From Caldifarciminota bacterium (GTDB lineage Bacteria > Hydrothermota > UBA3072 > B12-G15), in the NCBI GenBank assembly GCA_021163525.1, contig JAGGTX010000016.1, positions 1 through 9,655 of the forward strand: a stretch of 9,655 bases of DNA, written 5' to 3'. A program made the position numbers and the translations under genes. The stretch's first letter is position 1, and the number at the start of each line of letters is the position of its first letter. Below, in pieces: positions 1 to 5,804 of the stretch. A model generated the notes under the pieces. It was not told where the DNA came from, searched no databases, and saw only the letters and a program-made list of their open reading frames with translations.

Positions 1-103
1 AACCACCACTATTGCTTATTTCTCCGCTAAAAAGACAATATTCCTATTATTTAATAATCATAAGTGATAATGTAAATTCATCCTAACACCCGTGAACACA
101 TGT

Positions 104-134
104 AAAAAACCCCAAAAAAAGAAAAAAAGCAAAA
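104..134. other. Cluster of A-tracts (possible bent DNA)
   Basis: Four runs of A lie on the + strand at 104-109 (6), 114-120 (7), 122-128 (7) and 131-134 (4), separated by only one to four other bases. Tract centres are about 10.5, 8 and 7.5 bases apart, so phasing with the helix is imperfect. A-tracts bend or stiffen DNA and can act in promoter architecture; that role is inference here, since the cluster lies about 110 bases upstream of the -35 box. It is not part of a recognisable terminator. Confidence 0.4.
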
Positions 135-209
135 TAAATACCAATTAACTGCATCAAACTAAAAATCAGCCTGTTAGAAAAATGGATATAGAAATATGGG
201 GGATGTGAG

Positions 210-225
210 TTGTGAACTTGTGAAC
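210..225 (+). repeat. Tandem 8-mer repeat TTGTGAAC x2, possible operator
   Basis: TTGTGAAC occurs twice back to back (210-217 and 218-225), about 18 bases upstream of the -35 box of the XRE-ImmA promoter. The core GTGAAC occurs a third time at 92-97. Tandem copies this close to a promoter of a DNA-binding regulator are what an autoregulatory or activator site could look like, but two short copies could also be chance. The bound protein is unknown. Confidence 0.4.
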
Positions 226-241
226 GCTCGGCACCTATGAC

Positions 242-252
242 TGTTGACAACA
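242..252. promoter_or_regulatory. Palindrome over the -35 box (TGTTG-A-CAACA)
   Basis: This is a perfect 5-bp inverted repeat around one central base, and it contains the whole -35 hexamer (244-249). Short dyads covering a -35 element are typical repressor operators for XRE-family proteins, so autorepression by the downstream XRE-ImmA protein is plausible. It is followed by ACATGTAA (250-257), the same word found at 98-105 just after a GTGAAC. The palindrome is seen directly; the operator role is inference. Confidence 0.4.
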
Positions 253-272
253 TGTAATTTATTCGCTATAGT
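244..272 (+). promoter_or_regulatory. Sigma-70-like promoter of the XRE-ImmA gene, predicted leaderless
   Basis: The -35 box TTGACA (244-249) is a perfect match. It is separated by 17 bases from TATAGT (267-272), which matches the -10 consensus at five of six positions. Only six bases (273-278) lie between the -10 box and the ATG at 279, so transcription would be expected to start at or next to the A of the start codon. There is no Shine-Dalgarno sequence. The mRNA is therefore predicted to be leaderless. Confidence 0.75.
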
Positions 273-278
273 TTTACT

Positions 279-1478
279 ATGAAGAAACTTGGTGATGTGC
301 TCAAGGAATACAGGATTAAGAAGGGACTGAGCCAGGGAGAGCTTGCAACCCTTCTTGGTATCTCACCATCATATCTATCCCTGATTGAGCAGGGCAAGAG
401 AAGGTTCAGGTTTAGTATGATTATGGAAATAAAGGAGAGGAATAAGAAGATATACGATGAACTCTTCACATTGATTAAAAAGGAATTCTTCAACAAAAAT
501 CTCACAGGGGTCTCCTCATGGGAGATTGACGAGATAATCAAGATACTTGAAAAGGATTCGGGATTAAAGGTTCTTCGCAGCAGTTTAAGCCCAAGTTTCA
601 GAACCCGGTACAACAGGGCAATAACAATAAAGGGTAAGGTGTATCCTGAAATGGAACGGTTTATTGCCTTCACAGAATTCTACTCAGAACTTGAGGAGGT
701 TTACTACGAAAGAATCCATCCTCCATACCTAACAGTACCAACCCATATTATCAAACTATACGAAACAGACAGAAGGAAGGCTACAGAGTTTATGGCAATA
801 TTCGTGAGGAAGATGCTCAATCTGGGTGAAAGCCCAGTAAGCAACCTTGAGGCAATACTTGGCGCCAATGGAATTAAGGTCTTCTCATTCCCCATAGAAA
901 AGAATCGTTTCTCTGGATGTGTGATTCACAACGCAGATATAGGACCTGCCATTCTTTACAACTGGAACGAAATCCCTGCAAGAAAACCTTTCACCCTTGC
1001 CCATGAACTGGGGCATCTTGTCCTTTCAACAGGTGAGGATATGACAGTGGACAGGCGAATATCCGATGAAAGCACAGAACACAAAGAGATACAGGAGAGT
1101 ATGGTGAGTGACTTTGCATCTGCCTTCCTCATGCCTGAAACCACTTACAGGTATTACTGGTACAACATTGTTGGAACCATACCAACAAGGATGCACATAA
1201 ACATTTTGAAGGATATATTCAATGTGAGTTATTCTGCTGCACTTTACAGGGCAGTTCAGATAGACCTGATAAACTTTGATACCTATCACCACCTCAAACT
1301 GAAAAGAACAGGAAGATTTTACAGACAGGGTGATTTTAATCTGAAAGAAGCACTCCCCCAGAGGTTTTTGTATCTGCTTCTCAGGGCAATTGCAGAAGGA
1401 AAATATACAAAAGAAGAGGTGAAAAAAAGGCTCAGGCTCACAAAAAGGGAACTTGAAAGGATTATCTCTTCTGAATAA
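279..1478 (+). CDS. XRE-family HTH regulator fused to ImmA/IrrE-type zinc metallopeptidase
   Basis: Probable cytosolic transcriptional regulator with a peptidase domain, 399 residues. Residues 1-45 carry a classic XRE helix-turn-helix (LSQGELATLLGIS followed by SYLSLIEQGKR). Residues 60-185 are a linker or sensor region I do not recognise. The ImmA/IrrE (DUF955) domain spans about 190-330: HELGH at 242-246 supplies two zinc-ligand histidines and the catalytic Glu, and E273 before FASAFLMP (279-286) fits the third ligand. A second HTH-like stretch lies at 310-331, as is usual in this family, and a charged Lys/Arg/Glu tail ends the protein. Known relatives cleave repressors (ImmA, IrrE) or act as metabolic regulators (RamB/ScfR type); which applies here is unknown. 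ATG 279 is the only possible start keeping the HTH, because TAA lies in frame at 255-257. Transcription is probably monocistronic and may be autoregulated. No cleavable repressor or toxin gene is adjacent on the visible side. Confidence 0.9.
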   Translation: MKKLGDVLKEYRIKKGLSQGELATLLGISPSYLSLIEQGKRRFRFSMIMEIKERNKKIYDELFTLIKKEFFNKNLTGVSSWEIDEIIKILEKDSGLKVLRSSLSPSFRTRYNRAITIKGKVYPEMERFIAFTEFYSELEEVYYERIHPPYLTVPTHIIKLYETDRRKATEFMAIFVRKMLNLGESPVSNLEAILGANGIKVFSFPIEKNRFSGCVIHNADIGPAILYNWNEIPARKPFTLAHELGHLVLSTGEDMTVDRRISDESTEHKEIQESMVSDFASAFLMPETTYRYYWYNIVGTIPTRMHINILKDIFNVSYSAALYRAVQIDLINFDTYHHLKLKRTGRFYRQGDFNLKEALPQRFLYLLLRAIAEGKYTKEEVKKRLRLTKRELERIISSE

Positions 1479-2016
1479 TACCTATGTTCAGGTATGGAAT
1501 TACCGGAAATCTGACTAAAAAGTTTATCCCTGGATAAAGAAAACCTGCTGTTAAAAACAGTCTCTTTCCCTTTTTTAACCCCAGATGGAACATCAACCCG
1601 TAATCTGTATTGTATCCTACTTCATAAAGGAGTCCCTTATACTGGTTTCCATAAACAACCCCTATATTTCTGTAGTTTGAGGAGTTAGAAAACTTCAATC
1701 CCCAAAGGCCTACTTCTGACCTGTAAACAAGATTGAGTGATAGGGTAAACAAATCTGCATCAAGTTCATCAAATCCAAGCAGTGACCTGTAAACACTGGA
1801 ACCTGAAAACGAGATTGCACCAAGCCCACCCTGGAACTGACTATACCTGTAATTGATATAGAAATTTGGAAAAAGAAGAAGGTCTGAAAGGGGATTTGTC
1901 CCTACAATCACATTTCTGTAATTGACCTCTATTCTTTGCATGGAAAAAATATTGTGGTTATCATTAAAATGAAGGGTTATGAGTTCCTGCGAAAGAATCA
2001 CGAAAATCAAAAACAT
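1462..2016 (-). CDS. Putative outer-membrane beta-barrel protein (hypothetical)
   Basis: The 184-residue product resembles no family I can name. It begins with a short hydrophobic stretch (residues 2-8, FLIFVIL, then SQE) that could be a minimal signal peptide, though it lacks the usual basic N-terminus. The remainder has repeated short stretches of alternating aromatic/hydrophobic and polar residues separated by Gly/Asn/Ser turns (for example NFYINYRYSQ near 51-60 and LYEVGYNTDYGLMFHLGL near 130-147), typical of small outer-membrane beta-barrels. The C-terminus ends in IIQKR, not the aromatic residue common in proteobacterial porins. Its ATG overlaps the stop of the upstream lipoprotein gene (TGATG), and GAAAGGA lies 10 bases upstream, so translation is probably coupled. 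Its 3' end overlaps the convergent XRE-ImmA gene by 17 nt. The gene call is firm; outer-membrane location is inference. Confidence 0.7.
   Translation of the reverse strand: MFLIFVILSQELITLHFNDNHNIFSMQRIEVNYRNVIVGTNPLSDLLLFPNFYINYRYSQFQGGLGAISFSGSSVYRSLLGFDELDADLFTLSLNLVYRSEVGLWGLKFSNSSNYRNIGVVYGNQYKGLLYEVGYNTDYGLMFHLGLKKGKRLFLTAGFLYPGINFLVRFPVIPYLNIGIIQKR
1478..1495. repeat. Inverted repeat at the convergent gene ends (ATACCT/AGGTAT)
   Basis: A perfect 6-bp stem (1478-1483 with 1490-1495) around a 6-base loop starts on the last base of the XRE-ImmA stop codon and lies inside the end of the convergent barrel gene. It could slow polymerase or protect the mRNA end, but no T run follows on either strand, so it is not a standard intrinsic terminator. 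No better terminator is visible between the two genes. Confidence 0.35.
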
Positions 2017-2615
2017 CAGAACACCATCCTTTCAAGCCCCTCTAAGGGGGTGGTATCCATCTTCCCCTTCACCTCTACAGAGAATGTAATAGAAAGTTTG
2101 TCTGATGATGAAAACCCGCTAATTCCCACTGTGGATACATTCTTCACAATTACCCATACTTTCCCATTCTCTATCCCTTCCCTTAGTGCCAGTGAAGACC
2201 TTCTTACCACAACTGTATCACCTGGTTGTATCTCTCCTCTAAATAAAACTTCAGCAGAATCCAGGTACGAAGGTTTATTAGAATTCACCCCAAGGGGTGT
2301 CCTGTACTCATAGTAAACCGTATCCTCTCCACAATCAGTGAGTCCAGTAGAACTTATCATTAACTCAAATTCCATTTCAGAGGATGTTGAATTTATCAGT
2401 GTTAGATTCACAAATGCATAATCCACATGGATATCTTCAGGAAGTTCATCAAAACAAGCACACCCTTCACCATATAATGAGAACTCGGTGGAAACAGATG
2501 GTATTCCGTATCCCGTTATACCTATGTCGTATGATATATTATCAGATGTAGTGCTGAAATTAACAGAGCAACCCGTTATAAAAAACACTGCCAGTGCAAA
2601 CATTAACCTTTTCAT
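2016..2615 (-). CDS. Putative lipoprotein with beta-sandwich-like mature region (hypothetical)
   Basis: The 199-residue precursor starts MKR, continues with a hydrophobic segment (residues 4-13) and reaches a lipobox ITGC with the lipid-carrying cysteine at residue 16, so it should be a signal-peptidase-II lipoprotein in the envelope. The mature part is rich in Ser/Thr and predicted strands: VDYAFVNLTLINST (64-77), EVLFRGEIQPGDTVVV (122-137), GKVWVIVKNV (151-160) and LSITFSVEVKGKM (174-186). This suggests an immunoglobulin-like or similar beta-sandwich. Three further cysteines occur (52, 54 and 95), with 52 and 54 in a CxC. I do not recognise a family. ATG 2615 is the first possible start because TAA lies in frame three bases further upstream. 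It is the first gene of a two-gene unit with the barrel protein, which suggests the two act together at the cell surface. Confidence 0.75.
   Translation of the reverse strand: MKRLMFALAVFFITGCSVNFSTTSDNISYDIGITGYGIPSVSTEFSLYGEGCACFDELPEDIHVDYAFVNLTLINSTSSEMEFELMISSTGLTDCGEDTVYYEYRTPLGVNSNKPSYLDSAEVLFRGEIQPGDTVVVRRSSLALREGIENGKVWVIVKNVSTVGISGFSSSDKLSITFSVEVKGKMDTTPLEGLERMVF
2027..2033 (-). promoter_or_regulatory. Ribosome binding site of the barrel gene
   Basis: On the minus strand GAAAGGA lies 10 bases upstream of the ATG at 2016, within the last codons of the lipoprotein gene. Together with the TGATG stop/start overlap it supports the chosen start. It contrasts with unit-leading genes in this window, which have no such site. 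A small stem (CCCC-TTAGA-GGGG, 2050-2037 on this strand) sits just upstream and might modulate translation, but with a 4-bp stem this is weak. Confidence 0.5.
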
Positions 2616-2622
2616 AATTTAT

Positions 2623-2650
2623 ATATTATTATGGATTTGCATCAAGTCAA
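2623..2650 (-). promoter_or_regulatory. Likely promoter of the lipoprotein-barrel unit
   Basis: Reading leftward, TTGACT (2650-2645) matches the -35 consensus at five of six positions. After 16 bases comes TAATAT (2628-2623), ending seven bases before the ATG at 2615. An overlapping TATATA (2625-2620) is an alternative -10 box, so the exact hexamer is uncertain in this AT-rich run. Either choice puts the transcript start at or within a few bases of the ATG, and no Shine-Dalgarno sequence is present. Confidence 0.5.
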
Positions 2651-2672
2651 TACTTTAAGGCGGAATACCATC

Positions 2673-2700
2673 TTGAAATTTTTTAAAATCTCATTATAAT
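2673..2700 (+). promoter_or_regulatory. Sigma-70-like promoter of the receiver-kinase unit, predicted leaderless
   Basis: TTGAAA (2673-2678, five of six matches) is followed after 16 bases by a perfect TATAAT (2695-2700). The ATG at 2707 follows after only six bases, the same spacing as at the XRE-ImmA gene. No Shine-Dalgarno sequence fits in the gap. The 22 bases between this -35 box and the divergent one (2645-2650) could hold a shared regulator site, but no clear dyad is visible. Confidence 0.7.
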
Positions 2701-2706
2701 TAAACG

Positions 2707-3090
2707 ATGGAAAAATTGGTGGTTGTTGCACCTGACCAGTACATCGCTGTATTTTTAAGAAAGACCCTGGAAGATAAATTCAAATTGATTTTTGCAACCT
2801 CCGGGGAAGAGGCGTATAATTGTATTCTTCATGAAATGCCATCCGCAGTTATAACAGATGTTGTTCTCCCCGGTGAGATTGACGGGTTTAAACTCTTCCA
2901 GATATTAAAAAATAATGAAGAGACATCAAGTATACCGGTGATTTTCGTAACACCTTATATGGTGAAAGAGAAGGTCTTTTTAATGGGAGGAAAACACTTC
3001 ATCAGTCTTCCGAATCTAAAATCCGAGTTCCAGGCACATATCAGGGAGATGATTGAAAAGAGCCTGGAAGAGGTACTAAAATCTGGATGA
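2707..3090 (+). CDS. Stand-alone receiver-domain protein with degenerate phosphorylation site
   Basis: The 127 residues form one CheY-like receiver domain with no output domain. The phospho-acceptor position is kept (D51 in ITDVVLPGEIDG), as is the switch threonine (T82 in IFVTP). However, the acidic pair that binds magnesium after beta-1 is replaced by Ala8-Pro9 (VVVAPDQ; D10 remains), and the conserved lysine before the final Pro is Leu101 (ISLPN). Receivers lacking these residues usually phosphorylate poorly or work by protein contact alone, so I infer a pseudo-receiver or atypical receiver. It starts at ATG 2707, with an in-frame TAA just upstream. Its stop overlaps the hybrid kinase start (ATGA), which makes the kinase its obvious partner, perhaps as an adaptor or phosphate-independent regulator. 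Confidence 0.85.
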   Translation: MEKLVVVAPDQYIAVFLRKTLEDKFKLIFATSGEEAYNCILHEMPSAVITDVVLPGEIDGFKLFQILKNNEETSSIPVIFVTPYMVKEKVFLMGGKHFISLPNLKSEFQAHIREMIEKSLEEVLKSG

Positions 3091-5783
3091 AGGTATCTTT
3101 TGATATACTGAAAGAATTTGCAAGAAGGCTGGGGCCTGTTTCAAGTCTGGATGATATATGCAACACCTTTGTTTCACTCCTCAATAAGCATATTAAACCC
3201 CAGGTAATTGCTCTTTTTATCACTGATGAGGGAAAAAGGTATTTTTATTTAGGGTATGGTTATGACCTCAAACATCTTCTGAGGAATGAGCCAATGGCAG
3301 TAGGGTCTCTTCCATGGGAATGGCTTAAACAGAAAAACGCAATAGACGGCCTTCCTGAAGGAACAGTCCTTTCAATCCCATTGATCCATGCAGGTGGGCT
3401 TGAAGGATTGCTATGTTTGGGTTTCAAAAAAAGAATACCTGCTGAGGTACAGGACTTACTTGAGGTGATATGCTTCAATGCAGCAGGCCTTATCTCCCAG
3501 ATAAAGGCAAAGGAGACAATAAAAGAACTCAGGAAGAGGGAAAGCAGGAAATATTCTGAATCTCTGGAAAGGATAAATCTTATCACAGAAAATGCGCCAC
3601 TCGGGATATTCATTATGGAGGAAAGAAACCTTGCGTATGTAAATCCTGCTGTGGTAAAAATCTTTGGATATACACATGAAGAATTGAAACAACTGAACTT
3701 CCCGATAGACCTGATAGAGAAGAATGATAAAAAAACACTAATTGAAGCCCTGCAAACTCCATCACCCTTTGAGTGTAAGTGTGTTGTAAGAGCAAAAACA
3801 AAGAATGGAGAGAGCAGGATTATAAGGCTCTGGGCAAGGGGGATTATTCAGTCAGGTAGAGAATACCTCCTTGGAACAATCTCAGACATCACCTCTTTGA
3901 GAGAAACAAGGATGAAACTCAAGGGGATGGAGGAACTTTTTTTAAGTTTCATTCAGAAAATCCCGGACATTGTGCTTATATTCAAAGAGGATGGTGAAAT
4001 TCTCTATGCAAACCAGGCAATCCAGAGTATGCTTGGATGGGAAATTGAAGAACTTATTGGAAAGAACATCTTCACCGAATTAGGTTCAAACCAGTATTCT
4101 GATGTCATAATGGCAATAAAGGAGTGGAGGGGGGAGGAAGGTAGTATAGAGGGGACTGTATTTAATATAAAAACAAAGGAAGGGGAAGAAAAATTCATTG
4201 AATTGAGGTTTTTCTCACACAGGGATGCATCGGGACAGAGTTATTACACCGTAATTGGAAGGGATCTAACAGATGAAATCAAATCAGAGTACACATTGAG
4301 AGAGGTTTCAAGCAGATTTGATGAACTTATGAAGTTCCAGGAACTCCTGCTTGAACTCGCCCCTGTTGGAATCATTGTTTTGAACAGAAAACTTGAATGC
4401 ACAAGGATTAACAGACATGCGGTGGAAATATTCGGTTGTGAGCCTGATGGGATACTGGGTAGAAAACCTTTTGAACAAATTATTGGAAAGGATAAACAAA
4501 ATTTAATCAGAGAATGGATTCAAAATATGAAGATTGAAACTCCAGAAGAGATTGAGATGGAGATATACAGTAAATCAGGGGAGCAGAAAATCCTGAGGAT
4601 AACCGGTAAAAAAATAATAACCATGGGCGAAAAGGTTGCCATAATCCTTATGCTGAGAGATATTACAGATGAAAAAAGGATGCAGGAGAATATACTCCAG
4701 ATGCAAAAACTGGAATCCATATCCACATTCACCGCAGGGATTGCCCATGATATCAACAATACACTCACCGCCATAATGAGTTCAGCCGGGCTTCTCTACG
4801 AGTATGTGCCCGAGGAAGGAATGGAACATATCATGGCCATAGAGGAGGCTGTGAAGACCTCGTCGGAGATGATTCGTCAACTTCTCTCCTTCACAAAACA
4901 AAGGGTCGGTGAACCACAGGTGCTTGATGTGAATGAGTTAATAAAAGAGACAGTCTCCATGGTTAAAAGAATGATACCCGAGGATGTGAAGTGTTCAACA
5001 ATCCTGAATTCATCACCTCTTTTCATGTATGCGGATAAAACCCAAATCCAGGAGATAATCATCAATCTTGTAAGCAATGCGATTGATGCAATGCCAAACG
5101 GTGGCACTCTCACAATCAGCACAAAACTTGTTGAAGACTCTATTATTATACAGGTTATTGATACGGGAATTGGTATGGATAAAAAAACAATGAACAGGAT
5201 ATTTGACCCATTCTTCACAACAAAAGAGAAAGGAACAGGGCTTGGCCTTTCTGTGGTTTACGGCCTTGTGGCCGAAAATAGGGGAACGATTGGTGTTGAA
5301 AGCACACCTGGTGAAGGCACAACATTCACATTAAAATTTCCACATTACTCTGGAAAGGTATCAATAAAAAGGGAAGAGGCAAAAAAGGAAATACCCACAG
5401 GTAATGAGGACATACTTTTTATAGAGGATGAGGATACTGTGCGTAAGGCAGTGGCAAAATACCTGAGAAATCTGGGCTACCATGTAATAATAGGCTCCAC
5501 TGTCCATGACGCAAAGGAGATACTTTTATCTGGTAAACACTTCCATCTTATTGTCTCAGACATTGTCCTGCCTGATGGGAATGCAATAGAGATATTCAAA
5601 CTCATGGAGAAAAATAAGATTCAGAAGACCCCCATCCTTTTTATCTCTGGATACACAGATGATATGCTGGTGAAAAGAGGGGTTAAGTCTGGTGACTTTC
5701 ATTTTTTGCAAAAGCCTTTCCAGCCCTCAACACTGGCTGAAAAAATAAGGGAAATCCTGAATGGTATTGACACCGGTATCTGA
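3087..5783 (+). CDS. Soluble GAF/PAS hybrid sensor histidine kinase with C-terminal receiver
   Basis: An 898-residue signalling kinase with no membrane segment, hence cytosolic. In order: a GAF-like domain (about 15-145), three PAS domains (about 164-275, 284-398 and 416-530), a HisKA dimerisation domain with phospho-accepting H554 in the H-box HDINN, a HATPase domain with N-box N660/N664, G1 box at D692 (DTGIGMD) and G2 box GTGLGL (716-721), and a receiver at about 775-893. That receiver looks complete: E780-D781 acidic pair, phospho-acceptor D825 (SDIVLPD) and K876 (QKPF). No Hpt or DNA-binding domain is present, so phosphate must pass to unlinked partners or be regulated internally. The ligand sensed is unknown. 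The ATG overlaps the preceding stop by 4 nt, and AGAGGT 13 bases upstream is a poor ribosome site, which favours translational coupling. All kinase motifs are present, so it should be active. Confidence 0.92.
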   Translation: MKVSFDILKEFARRLGPVSSLDDICNTFVSLLNKHIKPQVIALFITDEGKRYFYLGYGYDLKHLLRNEPMAVGSLPWEWLKQKNAIDGLPEGTVLSIPLIHAGGLEGLLCLGFKKRIPAEVQDLLEVICFNAAGLISQIKAKETIKELRKRESRKYSESLERINLITENAPLGIFIMEERNLAYVNPAVVKIFGYTHEELKQLNFPIDLIEKNDKKTLIEALQTPSPFECKCVVRAKTKNGESRIIRLWARGIIQSGREYLLGTISDITSLRETRMKLKGMEELFLSFIQKIPDIVLIFKEDGEILYANQAIQSMLGWEIEELIGKNIFTELGSNQYSDVIMAIKEWRGEEGSIEGTVFNIKTKEGEEKFIELRFFSHRDASGQSYYTVIGRDLTDEIKSEYTLREVSSRFDELMKFQELLLELAPVGIIVLNRKLECTRINRHAVEIFGCEPDGILGRKPFEQIIGKDKQNLIREWIQNMKIETPEEIEMEIYSKSGEQKILRITGKKIITMGEKVAIILMLRDITDEKRMQENILQMQKLESISTFTAGIAHDINNTLTAIMSSAGLLYEYVPEEGMEHIMAIEEAVKTSSEMIRQLLSFTKQRVGEPQVLDVNELIKETVSMVKRMIPEDVKCSTILNSSPLFMYADKTQIQEIIINLVSNAIDAMPNGGTLTISTKLVEDSIIIQVIDTGIGMDKKTMNRIFDPFFTTKEKGTGLGLSVVYGLVAENRGTIGVESTPGEGTTFTLKFPHYSGKVSIKREEAKKEIPTGNEDILFIEDEDTVRKAVAKYLRNLGYHVIIGSTVHDAKEILLSGKHFHLIVSDIVLPDGNAIEIFKLMEKNKIQKTPILFISGYTDDMLVKRGVKSGDFHFLQKPFQPSTLAEKIREILNGIDTGI

Positions 5784-5797
5784 TAGGTTATTATTAT
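5767..5797 (+). promoter_or_regulatory. Internal promoter for the DUF502-CorC-dnaE genes, inside the kinase 3' end
   Basis: A perfect TTGACA (5767-5772) lies within the last codons of the kinase gene. Downstream is a short TAT repeat giving TATTAT at 5789-5794 (spacer 16) or 5792-5797 (spacer 19); each matches the -10 consensus at five of six positions. The ATG at 5805 follows after 10 or 7 bases respectively. The DUF502 gene has no Shine-Dalgarno sequence, so a leaderless or nearly leaderless transcript starting here is the simplest explanation. Read-through from the kinase promoter is also possible. Confidence 0.55.
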
Positions 5798-5804
5798 TCT
5801 GCAT

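Larger units (their letters stand above)
1..278. other. Intergenic/regulatory region upstream of the XRE-ImmA gene; no gene supported
   Basis: No open frame here is long enough or well enough started to call. The three forward frames entering at the left edge stop within about 90 bases, so at most the last few codons of an upstream gene could be present. The stretch is AT-rich. It holds a 13-bp AT palindrome at 46-58 (ATTATT-T-AATAAT), a run of A-tracts at 104-134, three GTGAAC words (92, 212, 220), two ACATGTAA words (98, 250), and a strong promoter ending six bases before the next gene. It most likely serves as the control region of the downstream regulator. I see no GC-rich hairpin followed by a T run that would be a terminator for an upstream gene. 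Confidence 0.7.

Noticed and set aside
46..58. ATTATT-T-AATAAT palindrome as a terminator or recombination site
   Set aside because: Pure AT with a one-base centre in AT-rich DNA; it would not form a stable hairpin and has no partner copy in the window.
104..140. A-rich tract read as a poly-U terminator tail on the minus strand
   Set aside because: No GC-rich stem sits next to it on the correct side.
184..238. Short possible leader peptides (ATG at 184, 8 codons; GTG at 204, 11 codons) upstream of the XRE-ImmA gene
   Set aside because: No credible ribosome site, and they lie upstream of the predicted transcript start, so they would not be on that mRNA.
266..673. 135-residue minus-strand open frame with hydrophobic stretches inside the XRE-ImmA gene
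   Set aside because: It lies antisense to well-conserved HTH and linker codons. The hydrophobic runs follow from reading Lys/Glu-rich codons backwards, and no promoter or ribosome site supports it.
279..1478. XRE-ImmA gene as part of a phage, integrative element or toxin-antitoxin system
   Set aside because: No integrase, attachment repeat, excisionase or small toxin gene is visible nearby, and codon usage resembles the neighbours. The left flank is outside the window, so this stays open but unsupported.
1936..2313. 125-residue plus-strand open frame opposite the lipoprotein and barrel genes
   Set aside because: The minus-strand genes have a lipobox, a TGATG coupling and a promoter. This frame is Ser/Pro/Thr-rich low-complexity antisense with no start signal.
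4602..4608. A7 and T7 runs in the kinase gene (for example 4602, 5180, 3936) as programmed slippage sites
   Set aside because: The reading frame is continuous through them and no stop or alternative domain in a shifted frame suggests use. Such runs are expected in Lys-rich AT-rich genes.
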